From contig CP136064.1 of assembly GCA_032622095.1 (NCBI GenBank), positions 252,034,484-252,098,483 of the forward strand: DNA of 64,000 nt. Reading direction: 5' to 3'. The notes under the pieces are model-generated. The model saw nothing but the letters and a program-made list of their open reading frames with translations, was not told where the DNA came from and did no database searches. How positions within the stretch are numbered: the stretch's first letter is position 1; each line of letters opens with the position of its first letter. The DNA is from Siphonodentalium dalli (Eukaryota; Mollusca; Scaphopoda; Gadilida; Siphonodentaliidae). The translations under genes and the position numbers were made by a program. Positions 19,768 to 31,434 of the stretch are shown piece by piece.

Positions 19768-22700
19768 GTTTGATTTCAGTCACGTGACGTGTAGTTCGCG
19801 TTCGATTGTTGAGTTTGATTTCAGTCACGTGACGTGTAGTTCGCGTTCGATTGTTGAGTTTGATTTCAGTCGGCGACGTGTAGTTCGCGTTCGGTTGTTG
19901 AGATTGATTTCAGTCGGCGACGTGTAGTTCGCGTTCGGTTGTTGAGTTTGATTTCAGTCGGCGACGTGTAGTTCGCGTTCGGTTGTTGAGTTTGATTTCA
20001 GTCGGCGACGTGTAGTTCGCGTTCGATTGTTGAGTTTGATTTCAGCCAGTGACGTGTAGTTCGCGTTCGATTGTTGAGTTTGATTTCAGTCACGTGACGT
20101 GTAGTTCGCGTTCGATTGTTGAGTTTGATTTCAGTCAGTGACGTGTAGTTCGCGTTCGATTGTTGAGTTTGATTTCAGTCGGCGACGTGTAGTTCGCGTT
20201 CGATTGTTGAGTTTGATTTCAGTCGGCGACGTGTAGTTCGCGTTCGGTTGTTGAGTTTGATTTCAGTCGGCGACGTGTAGTTCGCGTTCGGTTGTTGAGT
20301 TTGATTTCAGTCGGCGACGTGTAGTTCGCGTTCGATTGTTGAGTTTGATTTCAGTCAGTGACGTGTAGTTCGCGTTCGATTGTTGAGTTTGATTTCACTC
20401 GGCGACGTGTAGTTCGCGTTCGATTGTTGAGTTTGATTTCAGTCAGTGACGTGTAGTTCGCGTTCGATTGTTGAGTTTGATTTCACTCGGCGACGTGTAG
20501 TTCGCGTTCGATTGTTGATATTGATTTCAGTCAGTGACGTGTAGTTCGCGTTAGGTTGTTGAGTTTGATTTCAGTCGGCGACGTGTAGTTCGCGTTCGGT
20601 TGTTGAGTTTGATTTCAGTCGGCGACGTGTAGTTCGCGTTCGGTTGTTGAGTTTGATTTCAGTCGGTGACGTGTAGTTCGCGTTCGATTGTTGAGTTTGA
20701 TTTCAGTCGGCGACGTGTAGTTCGCGTTCGGTTGTTGAGTTTGATTTCAGTCGGCGACGTGTAGTTCGCGTTCGGTTGTTGAGTTTGATTTCAGTCGGCG
20801 ACGTGTAGTTCGCGTTCGGTTGTTGAGTTTGATTTCAGTCGGCGACGTGTAGTTCGCGTTCGGTTGTTGAGTTTGATTTCAGTCAGTGACGTGTAGTTCG
20901 CGTTCGGTTGTTGAGTTTGATTTCAGTCGGCGACGTGTAGTTCGCGTTCGGTTGTTGAGTTTGATTTCAGTCGGCGACGTGTAGTTCGCGTTCGATTGTT
21001 GAGTTTGATTTCAGTCAGTGACGTGTAGTTCGCGTTCGATTGTTGAGTTTGATTTCACTCGGCGACGTGTAGTTCGCGTTCGATTGTTGAGTTTGATTTC
21101 AGTCGGCGACGTGTAGTTCGCGTTCGGTTGTTGAGTTTGATTTCAGTCGGTGACGTGTAGTTCGCGTTCGGTTGTTGAGTTTGATTTCAGTCGGTGACGT
21201 GTAGTTCGCGTTCGATTGTTGAGATTGATTTCAGTCGGTGACGTGTAGTGTGCGTTCGATTGTTGAGTTTGATTTCAGTCGGCGACGTGTAGTTCGCGTT
21301 CGGTTGTTGAGATTGATTTCAGTCGGCGACGTGTAGTTCGCGTTCGGTTGTTGAGTTTGATTTCAGTCGGCGACGTGTAGTTCGCGTTCGGTTGTTGAGT
21401 TTGATTTCAGTCGGCGACGTGTAGTTCGCGTTCGATTGTTGAGTTTGATTTCAGCCAGTGACGTGTAGTTCGCGTTCGATTGTTGAGTTTGATTTCAGTC
21501 ACGTGACGTGTAGTTCGCGTTCGATTGTTGAGTTTGATTTCAGTCGGTGACGTGTAGTTCGCGTTCGATTGTTGAGATTGATTTCAGTCGGTGACGTGTA
21601 GTTCGCGTTCGATTGTTGAGTTTGATTTCAGTCAGTGACGTGTAGTTCGCGTTCGATTGTTGAGTTTGATTTCACTCGGCGACGTGTAGTTCGCGTTCGA
21701 TTGTTGAGTTTGATTTCAGTCAGTGGCGTGTAGTTCGCGTTCGATTGTTGAGTTTGATTTCACTCGGCGACGTGTAGTTCGCGTTCGATTGTTGAGATTG
21801 ATTTCAGTCAGTGACGTGTAGTTCGCGTTCGGTTGTTGAGTTTGATTTCAGTCGGCGACGTGTAGTTCGCGTTCGGTTGTTGAGTTTGATTTCAGTCGGC
21901 GACGTGTAGTTCGCGTTCGGTTGTTGAGTTTGATTTCAGTCGGTGACGTGTAGTTCGCGTTCGATTGTTGAGTTTGATTTCAGTCGGCGACGTGTAGTTC
22001 GCGTTCGGTTGTTGAGTTTGATTTCAGTCGGCGACGTGTAGTTCGCGTTCGGTTGTTGAGTTTGATTTCAGTCGGCGACGTGTAGTTCGCGTTCGGTTGT
22101 TGAGTTTGATTTCAGTCGGCGACGTGTAGTTCGCGTTCGGTTGTTGAGTTTGATTTCAGTCAGTGACGTGTAGTTCGCGTTCGGTTGTTGAGTTTGATTT
22201 CAGTCGGCGACGTGTAGTTCGCGTTCGGTTGTTGAGTTTGATTTCAGTCGGCGACGTGTAGTTCGCGTTCGATTGTTGAGTTTGATTTCAGTCAGTGACG
22301 TGTAGTTCGCGTTCGATTGTTGAGTTTGATTTCACTCGGCGACGTGTAGTTCGCGTTCGATTGTTGAGTTTGATTTCAGTCGGCGACGTGTAGTTCGCGT
22401 TCGGTTGTTGAGTTTGATTTCAGTCGGTGACGTGTAGTTCGCGTTCGGTTGTTGAGTTTGATTTCAGTCGGTGACGTGTAGTTCGCGTTCGATTGTTGAG
22501 ATTGATTTCAGTCAGTGACGTGTAGTTCGCGTTCGGTTGTTGAGTTTGATTTCAGTCGGCGACGTGTAGTTCGCGTTCGGTTGTTGAGTTTGATTTCAGT
22601 CGGTGACGTGTAGTTCGCGTTCGATTGTTGAGATTGATTTCAGTCGGCGACGTGTAGTTCGCGTTCGGTTGTTGAGTTTGATTTCAGTCGGCGACGTGTA

Positions 22701-23340
22701 GTTCGCGTTCGGTTGTTGAGTTTGATTTCAGTCGGTGACGTGTAGTTCGCGTTCGATTGTTGAGATTGATTTCAGTCGGCGACGTGTAGTTCGCGTTCGG
22801 TTGTTGAGTTTGATTTCAGTCGGCGACGTGTAGTTCGCGTTCGGTTGTTGAGTTTGATTTCAGCCAGTGACGTGTAGTTCGCGTTCGGTTGTTGAGTTTG
22901 ATTTCAGTCGGCGACGTGTAGTTCGCGTTCGGTTGTTGAGTTTGATTTCAGTCGGTGACGTGTAGTTCGCGTTCGATTGTTGAGTTTGATTTCAGTCGGC
23001 GACGTGTAGTTCGCGTTCGATTGTTGAGTTTGATTTCAGTCGGCGACGTGTAGTTCGCGTTCGATTGTTGAGTTTGATTTCAGTCGGCGACGTGTAGTTC
23101 GCGTTCGGTTGTTGAGTTTGATTTCAGTCGGCGACGTGTAGTTCGCGTTCGGTTGTTGAGTTTGATTTCAGCCAGTGACGTGTAGTTCGCGTTCGGTTGT
23201 TGAGTTTGATTTCAGTCGGCGACGTGTATTTCGCGTTCGGTTGTTGAGTTTGATTTCACTCGGCGACGTGTAGTTCGCGTTCAGTTGTTGAGTTTGATTT
23301 CAGTCAGTGATGTGTAGTTCGCGTTCGGTTGTTGAGTTTG
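19768..23340. repeat. 44-bp minisatellite, about 80 copies
   Basis: The unit is TTTGATTTCAGTCGGCGACG followed by TGTAGTTCGCGTTCGGTTGTTGAG (44 bp; 45 when the core is CACGTGACG). Variation is concentrated at a few sites: CGGCG / AGTG / CACGTG after TTCAGT, and GATTG versus GGTTG. The order of variants in 20,350-21,200 recurs about 1,276 bp later (21,629-22,480), i.e. ~29 units, which indicates segmental duplication within the array. Flanks are unique AT-rich DNA. No gene is recognised within or next to it. Confidence 0.97.
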
Positions 23341-24484
23341 GGGCTCAGTATAGGTATAACTGAATTACACGAAACGGACGCGTATGGCGATAGGTATGCG
23401 ATATAGTTGAAAATGACCGGCAAATCATGCATATTCGATCGAATTGCGAATTGTCCTTATTGGCCTGCTTGATATTATTTGGTATGGACTCTGTGGAGAT
23501 CGCCTAAATAACCAAGGGTTGGTGTGGAAACAAATCCGGACACGTAGGCGGGTGGGTGGGTCATCATCAGCTCAAAATAAGATTTTTTTTCGCAAGCTGA
23601 AAATGTTTTTCTCAAGCCTTTTTACAAAATATATCATCGATATTGATCCAGAAATTGTACTTTGTACACTGAGTTGTACACTGAAGTATATAAAACATAA
23701 CAATGTAATCATATGTTGTTATATTGTCACGTTCCTCGAGGCTTTTATTGTAAAGCGACAGTTTCATTATTGACCCAATGTTATTTACATCGCATGAAGT
23801 GTTTGTGATTTGAATTTAATGAATATCAAGTTGATCCTGTCTTCCACGCAAAGTAAGCACGTACAAACAAAAAACAAAACTATCGGTTTGCGAGCGCTAA
23901 TCTAAACAAACAACTCAACTTGTGTTGGGTGCAATTCAAACTTTATTGCTAAATCTTTAAATATTAAAGTTTTGTTATGATATTATTTAAGTTTAATGTG
24001 AGTGAAAATAGAAAGTTTATAACTATAAAATATCTCCCGAATTTGAAAGAGATTTCCCGAATTCTGAAGTTTAATCTTCCGAAATCGGCCTGCCAGAAGT
24101 TAACATCTCTGCGTGAAGTCAACCTCGCTCCATTGCATCAGTCAAAAACAATTCAATCTGATGAAAATAACATGTTCTTGATAATATACGCCAAATGTTC
24201 TTAGCTATTCCAATTGATTGTTGTATTTTCAAAGATATGTTACCAGTATGTGCTTGTTTGACAATTTCAAACTGATATTACCGTTAAACCACTATACACC
24301 TGAATAAATTTGAATGTAAAATTGCTAAAAACTTCACAACAACGTTGTTGTACCCTTTCATAAAACACGACTTCTGAACTGAAAAATGTAAATATTTAGT
24401 CCTTTATCCCGAAATAGCCACATGAATGTGAAGATTGGCGTCGTGTGCTGTCAATTTTGAAACAATTCTATTAAAATAATGTGT

Positions 24485-24705
24485 GTTTAACCCTTACTAT
24501 ACTAAACACTCATTGATGAGTAATTATCCCAAAGTTAATATTCTAATAATAAGTTTAACTCTTTCTATACTAAAGCATTATTGATGAGTAGTTATCCCAT
24601 GTGAAATGTTCAAATAATAAGTTTAACCCTTTCTATACTAAAACATGATTGATGAGTAGTTATCCCACATGAAATGTTCAAATAATAAGTTTAACCCTTT
24701 CAACA
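24485..24705. repeat. 68-bp tandem repeat, just over three copies
   Basis: GTTTAACCCTTTCTATACTA with ATTGATGAGTAGTTATCCCA recurs at 24,485, 24,553, 24,621 and 24,689. The unit starts with the TTAACCCTTT phrase also found at the ends of the TTAA-flanked MITEs. Confidence 0.85.
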
Positions 24706-24902
24706 AATGACCATATGTCTTTTGTTGAACTTATTATCTGAACATTTCCATCAATACGTAGGACACCGCACTTTTATTATCTGTCACCTGTTTAATTACT
24801 GTACATCCCTCTAAATCAATAATATACCATTCTGATGTACACATAACACTCCCTCGTCAATAATATACCATTCTGATATACACACAACACTCCTTCACCG
24901 TG

Positions 24903-25000
24903 TTAACCCTTTGGTGACTGGAGCTTCCTGTAATTTTACGAAAACCCTGTGCCGATGCATTCTCTTATATATGCGAGTCTCACATAAGGACTAATGTATT
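24903..25000. mobile_element. Truncated TTAA MITE (left end only)
   Basis: TTAACCCTTTGGTGACTGGAG, then CTTCCTG, then the CATTCTCTTATATATGCGAG hairpin arm. The mirror half is absent after ~25,000. Confidence 0.65.
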
Positions 25001-25551
25001 CTATGAATGACGTAAAACAACATGATAATTATAATGAAAACTAGAATGCACTCATTGGAGCTGCCTATACTTGCGCCCATCACACATTTGGCATGTTTTG
25101 TGGTGTCTTACCAACAACAGTTTGAACCACGGCTGCTGGCCCCTCGTTTTAGAGATATCGATAACAAATTTCTAGATATCAAATCTCAGTTCATCTATAT
25201 ATACGGACAAAATATCTTTGTTATCTCAAGTTGATCTATTACACTAATGCTAGTCTTAGTAATACGTACGAGTTGTTTGACATATTTATAGAACAATATA
25301 TAGACATCGTTCATATAAAGGGTGTGAAAACGATTGGTTGCCGATGATGCCATATTATATACCAATTGGGTTAAATTACTAGTTTGACTAGAATGACATC
25401 AAATGTGTATGCCATTGCACTTCAGAGTCAAAAACCATCAAAGTAAATTACAAATACTGACACGATCATAAGTGAACTTCTGAGAAGTACGTCCTCCAAC
25501 TTGTCCTGGCTAAAAACAATCAGACGTAACGTCTTCGCTCATGCACAGCGC

Positions 25552-26841
25552 ATGAGCACAGATCTATCTAATTCTGACCTAAAACAGAGGTACCAACGGT
25601 CAGGGGGTGTCCCTCTGGACAAAAAGCTGGCATGTGATACCTACCAACTGATCCTGTTCCTAGCTGGTGGATCGATCAAAGAGATATGGGATACTCTAAC
25701 ATCCCCTCCGCATGATGATCATAGGGCAAATTCTAATTCACAACCTTCGCGCCCTCCCCGAAACGAATGCCCATGTGGTTCCATCTGCATGCAGGATAAC
25801 ATAATTGAAATTAACTCAGCAATAACATTATTAAGGGCGGATATCATCAGATTCACTACTGCAATCGAAGAACCCGGCCGTCTGATATGTTCCAAGTTAA
25901 AGGAGGTTGAGAAAAACATTCTCGAAATACGGGCGGACATCAAAACCAGTCAGAATGAAATAGGCATCGTCGCATCACAAACTGAGCTGAATAGGAAAGC
26001 TATTGAACAATTAAAGCTACAACCTATTACCGAGGGTGCGACCGGAAATAAGAACACATCCTTCAATTGTTCGCTGTTTGATGAGATCGACAAAGTGATC
26101 GAGTCGGCCGACAACGTGTGTAGCAAACCGTTAAAGGGTCTGACCAACATCAGTACCTCTGTTGCGGCTACTGAGGAAGCCCACTCTAAAATTGACCAGG
26201 TGAATACCTCACTGAAGTACGCCATCGACAAAACCAACCAGAATGTCGACACCATGAGCAGCTACTTTGATCAGCTGTTCAATACTCTAATTGACAACTA
26301 CGAAGGGCGAATCCTTGACTTAGAACAAAAGCGTGAAATACAATCTCCAAATCGTAAAATACACTCTCCAAGACAATCATCTAAACGCGAAACAGCCGAC
26401 AGTGAATACAATTCTGCCAACTATAGGCACTCATCTATTAACTCTGTTCCAGTCTCGATTGGGAATGAAATGTCTTATGAACTAGGTTCCCCTGTTCACT
26501 CGAGTTCCGCACTTTCTGAACCTCATCGCTATGGAATGGAAGATGATAGATCAGCCGAAACCAGAAACCTTTACATAGGATGCGTCGGGTCAGAGGACGA
26601 TCAAAAAGACATCCGCGATTTTCTCACACAGCGTGACGTTATTCCTTTGTATGTAAAAGTTATGTCTTACAAAACCAACCTCGATGCTAAATCGGCGAGA
26701 ATCACCATCTCAACCAAAGACTGCAGACGAATCTCGGAGAGAAATCTCTGGTCACCGGGTGTGTACAGCCGCACGTGGAGAAATTACAACAATATGTATA
26801 AAGACTCTTTGACAAATACCAATAATGGCCAGTACGACTAA
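25552..26841 (+). CDS. ORF1 protein of second non-LTR retrotransposon
   Basis: The frame is open from 25,447. The first ATG is at 25,552, giving 429 codons; similarity-looking sequence before it suggests the original start may have been upstream. The N-terminus holds a CPCGSICM cysteine cluster (~residue 80). A long heptad-like, Ile/Leu/Asn-rich region (~90-260) suggests a coiled coil. A Ser-rich linker follows, then a C-terminal RRM-like segment with NLYIGCVG, ARITIS and WSPGVYSRTW (~residues 340-420). Such proteins bind element RNA and form the ribonucleoprotein particle. The stop overlaps the next ORF by 17 nt, the arrangement used for coupled translation in related elements. This frame is intact although ORF2 is broken. 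Confidence 0.8.
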   Translation: MSTDLSNSDLKQRYQRSGGVPLDKKLACDTYQLILFLAGGSIKEIWDTLTSPPHDDHRANSNSQPSRPPRNECPCGSICMQDNIIEINSAITLLRADIIRFTTAIEEPGRLICSKLKEVEKNILEIRADIKTSQNEIGIVASQTELNRKAIEQLKLQPITEGATGNKNTSFNCSLFDEIDKVIESADNVCSKPLKGLTNISTSVAATEEAHSKIDQVNTSLKYAIDKTNQNVDTMSSYFDQLFNTLIDNYEGRILDLEQKREIQSPNRKIHSPRQSSKRETADSEYNSANYRHSSINSVPVSIGNEMSYELGSPVHSSSALSEPHRYGMEDDRSAETRNLYIGCVGSEDDQKDIRDFLTQRDVIPLYVKVMSYKTNLDAKSARITISTKDCRRISERNLWSPGVYSRTWRNYNNMYKDSLTNTNNGQYD

Positions 26842-28121
26842 TCATACCACACCACAATGTAAAAATGTACAGATAAATACTAATGTTAAATTGATAGCAT
26901 GGAATGCCACTGGTATGAAGTCCAGTGCATCATACCTAACATCACTACTGAATGAGCAAGTATATGATATTGTAGGTATATCTGAGCGCTGGCTTGACGA
27001 GGGTTCCCTCCATTTTCTAAACGAAATTCACGCAAACTACATAAGTGTCGCCAAAAGCGGGAGAACTATAGTAACGAAGACCGGTGGCAGCTATTGTCGA
27101 GATGGCGTTGCATTTCTCATTAATAGACGCCACACACTTCGTGCTTCGACCATTGATGTGAATAATGAACGAATAATTGGGATTCGTTTGAGACTTGAGT
27201 ATAATCAATTTGCATTCATCTTTCAAGTGTATCTTCCAAATTCGAACCTCCCGGATGAATCGTACGAGAAATGTCTCTCTGACTTGTCTGACCTCATCAA
27301 TATTTTTTCAACACACGGTTCTATTATTCTTATGGGAGACTTCAATGCGAATCTTTCAAGATTAGATCCACAGTCCAATTTGAATCACGCCGATACAACT
27401 CTAGAGTTATGCCGCTTACACGGTTTCTGGATAGACATAATATGACATCAGTGATGACACTGCCTGTGTGTAAAGGTCCAACCGTATCTTACGTACCTTA
27501 CTCTCTGGAGTATTCTCCCTCACTTTTTATGATGCTGAAATAGTTGATGACAATGCCATTAATACCTCAAATCATCGGCCTGTAAAATGCACTGCAGTAA
27601 TTCCCTCACTAATGAGCGATAACTCTACCAGTCATAGCGATACCAAACGTAATCAAATAAACTGGGAGAAATTTGATATTGAGCGGTACTGTGCACTGCT
27701 GCACAATGTCTTTCAGTGTCTACCAAATCAGTTCAATACACCATGTGATATCGACTTGTTCCACTCAAGCATTGTCAACGCCTTATTGTCTACAGCTAGC
27801 GAAGCGAGTAAGAAACCTCAATGTAGACACAAATTCAAACCATATTGGAATAATGAGATCAAAAGTCTTCATAAAGCTGTGATATTGAGCAGGAAAGCTT
27901 GGATATCCACAGGCCGACCCACTGAATTTAACGACGAATGCTACCAAAATTACAGAGAGCATAAACGTCTCTTCCGTAGGGCGCACCGACTTGCTGTTAA
28001 ATCACAAATGCGTGATTCTGTCCGAAAAATTGAAGCACTTGCCACATCCGACCAAAAAAGCTTTTGGAAAGTCATTCGTCCGCGAACAGGACCCTTACCG
28101 AAATCACAAGCCCTCGGTAAG
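26825..28121 (+). pseudogene. ORF2 first part: endonuclease and linker, frameshifted
   Basis: The start ATG at 26,825 overlaps the ORF1 stop. The first 206 codons (to 27,445) cover most of an APE endonuclease: WNATG, ISERW (catalytic Glu), MGDFNANL. A frameshift near 27,430 is followed by ~150 nt with stops, within which TSNHRPV (near 27,565) occupies the position of the final catalytic S-D-H, here with Asn in place of Asp. From 27,612 the linker to the RT is open (W-x-N-E-I-K-S-L-H, FRRAHRLA, FWKVIRPRTG) and is cut at 28,121 by the 3.3-kb insertion. A non-functional copy. Confidence 0.85.
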
Positions 28122-28235
28122 CATTCAGGAAGGATTCGAATGCTTACAAATGAAGACTTAAATGAATCCTTATCTCAATCAATGCAATGGGCCAGTTACA
28201 GGCAAAATAAGCACTCGAAACAGAATTTAGCCCTC

Positions 28236-28445
28236 AATAGGGCCGACTTATTTAAATGAGCTAAGTACTCCCATAAGCACTCGAAGGCTTATTAAGCCTT
28301 CGATGGTTTAGCTCATTTAAATAAGTCGACCCTATAGAAGGCTTGTTGGTTCCCGTAAGCACTCGAAGGCTAAATAAGACTTCATAATTTGCATATAAGG
28401 CTTCGAGGGCTTATATTTAAGGCTTCGAAGCCTTATATGCAAATG
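28236..28445. repeat. Subterminal hairpins at left end of the insertion
   Basis: GGGCCGACTTATTTAAATGAGC (28,238) is mirrored by GCTCATTTAAATAAGTCGACCC (28,312), and TGCATATAAGGCTTCGA (28,390) by TCGAAGCCTTATATGCA (28,425). Between them GCACTCGAAGGCTTATTAAG-type phrases recur. Confidence 0.75.
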
Positions 28446-28779
28446 ATGAAGGCTTAAATGAAGCCTTACGAACCATGTCTCGAATCCTTAAATTGGTCCC
28501 CGAATGCTAAAGATTATGGTGAAATGATGGCCTGTTTTCATAGAGTTACCTATACTGCATGGAAATGAGGGATAACTCTATGCAGGATGCATGGGAATAT
28601 GGGTGGTGTCATCAAAATTGGATATCCATTCTGGAGATGCTAGAAATAACAAAACAATTATGAAGTGATAACAATTTTATATTTGTGAAATGAACAATTT
28701 TGAGTATATATGTATATCAAGAATTTATGTTAGTTGTCACTATCATGTCCATGTTTAATGCAATTTGATTTCTGTACTC

Positions 28780-29418
28780 TCAGGCTCCGTGTAGGTCGCC
28801 CCTAGCTAATAAATTGTTTAGGTCGATATATGTCAATTCCACTGGCGATGCATGCAGTCTCAGTCTTCTTTTCTGGGAGTCGTTTTCAAATTCTGAAATG
28901 AGAAATAGTAAACAAATTTTAAATTATGTTTACATCAGAAATAACTGAAATGATATTATGATGTTTCAGAAAATGAGTTATGTGAATGATACAGTTGTTT
29001 GTAAATTTATCAAAATTGTATTGGACTGAATATTAATATTTTTAGCTAGCATTGAACTATTAAATGCCCAAAAAATGATATTGGTGATGTTTTTTGTGGA
29101 TTTAACATCCGAAAAACCAACCTTTGAGTGATAATCATGCAGTTTATGATATCATTATGCAGGCATATCCAAAATTGAGATTAGATAGCTGATTAGATAT
29201 TCTAAATGTGTGCATTAACTGGAAGGAAATGGTTCAAATAATAAGAAAATAAGATATCCAATTTATAATATAATGCTAGTTTTATAATGCTAATTTAACT
29301 TACTTTTTGCATTAATGCCCTTTGCTGTCATTTTCTTGTTAAATAGGAAATCATTGGACCAGCGATATGGTTTCATATAGGTTCCTATTTCAATATTGCT
29401 CCTATAGTATATATACAT
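28780..29418 (-). CDS. Possible two-exon gene of ~75 codons carried in the insertion
   Basis: Exon 1 runs from an ATG at 29,418 (or 29,376 in the same frame) to 29,304 and ends at a consensus donor (A|GTAAGT). Exon 2 starts after TTTCTCATTTCAG at 28,892 and is open for 36 codons to TGA at 28,782-28,780. The phases match (1/1), giving a 75-codon (or 61-codon) basic protein with no signal peptide or membrane segment. The second exon encodes a KRRLRLHASPVELTY stretch and LNNLLARGD with balanced codon use. I do not recognise the family. The 411-bp intron is AT-rich. Upstream lie YY1-like, CCAAT and E-box motifs. It could be a captured host gene fragment, part of a lost transposase, or chance. Confidence 0.33.
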
Positions 29419-29419
29419 C

Positions 29420-29452
29420 CAACATGGCGGCGCGTCCCGTATCCAATCACGT
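29420..29452 (-). promoter_or_regulatory. Promoter-like motif cluster upstream of the minus-strand frame
   Basis: Within about 30 bp the sequence holds GCCGCCATGTTGG (minus strand), a match to the YY1 consensus often placed at TATA-less transcription starts, and CCAATCACGTGA (plus strand), a CCAAT box fused to a CACGTG E-box. Motifs this dense are unusual in the surrounding AT-rich DNA. Confidence 0.4.
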
Positions 29453-31149
29453 GATTAAGAACGCTCTATATTACTAGTTTTGGAACCCATTGGCTCCCCT
29501 GCATTTAAATTACCATAGGTTCAAACAAGACGTGTATAATGTACTTGTTCAATATGCCAACATTATCTTCCTCTGAAATTGATGTTACCATGCATATACT
29601 AATAATTAATTAATTATGAATAATAAATAGATTATGTACACTGAAAATTCATAAAACACCAGAAGTCCACACAACCTTTTTAGTATTTACCCAAATATCA
29701 ATTCATGCAGTTAATTGTCAACAGATGGAGATTGTCAGTTTAAAAATCAATGCACAAAATTGAGCAGTTATTTTAAAGTCACAGAAAAATTATGATACCA
29801 TGCATCTATTTAATGCTGAATTTTTAAAATAACAGTTAAATAGATGGTATAATTATTTTCTTTGCTGACCCCAACATTATTTTTGTAACTCCATGCAAAT
29901 TGTAATGCTGACAATTAATTGACCTGTATCTGTCAGGCAACCTCAGCAAAATTTTATATTTTTTGGAGACCTGTCAATTTAAAATGTTATTAACTATAAA
30001 TTAAATTGCCAGTGATTTATAATACTTAAATTACGAATAAAGTATAAATATAAACATCATCCTATATGTTATAATTTGATAAACTAAATGCAAAGTATAT
30101 ACTCACCTGAATTTAAACTATCAGTAAATAATCCTGAATGTGACATAAAGAAAACCAATATAAACCTTGACTTCCCATTGTGAGCTATCCACAGTTTGTG
30201 AATTTGAGAAAATTCCATCTGGTCTCAATTTGCATTGAGGGCAAGTCAGGGTGATTACATAACAGGTACTCATAGACACAGAGTAAAGCAGTTGTCCCAA
30301 TTAAATAGTAGGATTGATTACAATGTTAAAGTGATTTATTACTGGCAATGAGATGAATCAGACTTATACAGGGATGTGGCTAGAGGGTCTCCATTGGGCA
30401 AGGGCCCCCGGGGTGTTCACCTTGGAATTTCCAACTACATTTCCTCCCTTGCACCAAACCCCCAAATTGCACCCTCACCCTTGGGCTTTGCTTTTTCTCA
30501 ATTGGTACCTTGGATGATATAGACTAGCTGTTCTGAATTATCAGTGGGCCAACATATCTTGAGAAAAATATAGAGATCTTGAGAAAATTGCAAAATCTCC
30601 TATAAAATTATTTATTGCTTTAGGTTAATTGTCTCAAAATGTTCTTATCCATGGCAATTTTCCTATAGGAAATACGGTCCTATAATTTTCCTAATGTGAA
30701 TCGTCATTTCCAATATAATTCCTATAGGTTCCTATATGACATTTCCATATGGGGTCCTACAAGTTGAAAAATTATTAATTGTATTAATTATTTAATTAAT
30801 TTTAATTTATTAAAATTCGGATTAAACCACAATATTTACACCATGTGAAAGCTTGACAAATTCTGAATATTTTCAAATGTATATTGCCAAACAAATTGTT
30901 AAAACTACAAATTTGCCAAATAAATTGAAATAATTATTAATTTTTCCATATATTTCTCCATGTTGGACTTGGTTAATTTGCAGCTTCAGATTCAGAATAG
31001 TTTTGTATTGAAATATTCTAAGTCGAGCATCGAGGGCTAAGAGGCCAACAATATATGGAAGCCTTAATTTGAATGCTGATTTTAGAGTCATATGTCTGGC
31101 TGAAGTCTAAATTTTATTAGTTAACAGAAAATGTTAGCCTTCGCCACAA

Positions 31150-31420
31150 GCCCTCATTTTCCAGAGTGCTTATGTGGGAGACCTAAGGATTCGATTCCTT
31201 ATCGAGTGCTTATACCTGCACTGCATCTTAATCACTCGAGTCCTAAGCGAGTGCATTCGAGTCCTAAGCGAGTCCTTACTGTGATCGATATAAGCACTCG
31301 AGTCCTAAGCGAGTGCTTACTGTGATCGATATAAGAGCTCGAGTCCTAAGCGAATGCTTCTTGTGATTGACATAAGCACTCGAATCCTTGGCGAATCATT
31401 GTTGAAGGCTTATTAAGCCT
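31150..31420. repeat. Subterminal 41-bp tandem repeats at right end of the insertion
   Basis: CACTCGAGTCCTAAGCGAGTG (itself a hairpin) followed by CTTACTGTGATCGATATAAG repeats three to four times between 31,220 and 31,390, ending in GAAGGCTTATTAAGCCTTC at the element boundary. Confidence 0.8.
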
Positions 31421-31434
31421 TCATGCTCGGTAAG

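Larger units (their letters stand above)
23341..25440. other. AT-rich spacer, no supported gene
   Basis: Apart from the 68-bp repeat at 24,485 and a truncated MITE at 24,903, nothing is recognised. Open frames at 23,444-23,773 and 23,977-24,204 are AT-rich with no domain or splice support. Confidence 0.45.
28122..31425. mobile_element. 3.3-kb insertion with 9-bp target duplication inside ORF2
   Basis: CTCGGTAAG occurs immediately before (28,113-28,121) and after (31,426-31,434) this segment, at exactly the place where the RT frame breaks off and resumes. The outer ends read CAT...ATG. Just inside, AAGGATTCGAATGCTTAC (left, ~28,130) is inverted at the right (~31,370-31,395), together with several AAGGCTTNNTAAGCCTT palindromes. 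No transposase frame is seen. A 9-bp duplication is typical of Mutator-like or foldback elements. Assignment is inference; the insertion event itself is well supported. Confidence 0.75.

Noticed and set aside
19768-23340. TTTGATTTCAG in each 44-bp unit as a repeated 3' splice site
   Set aside because: There is no pyrimidine tract of normal length and no exon is recognised on either side, unlike the 37-bp array.
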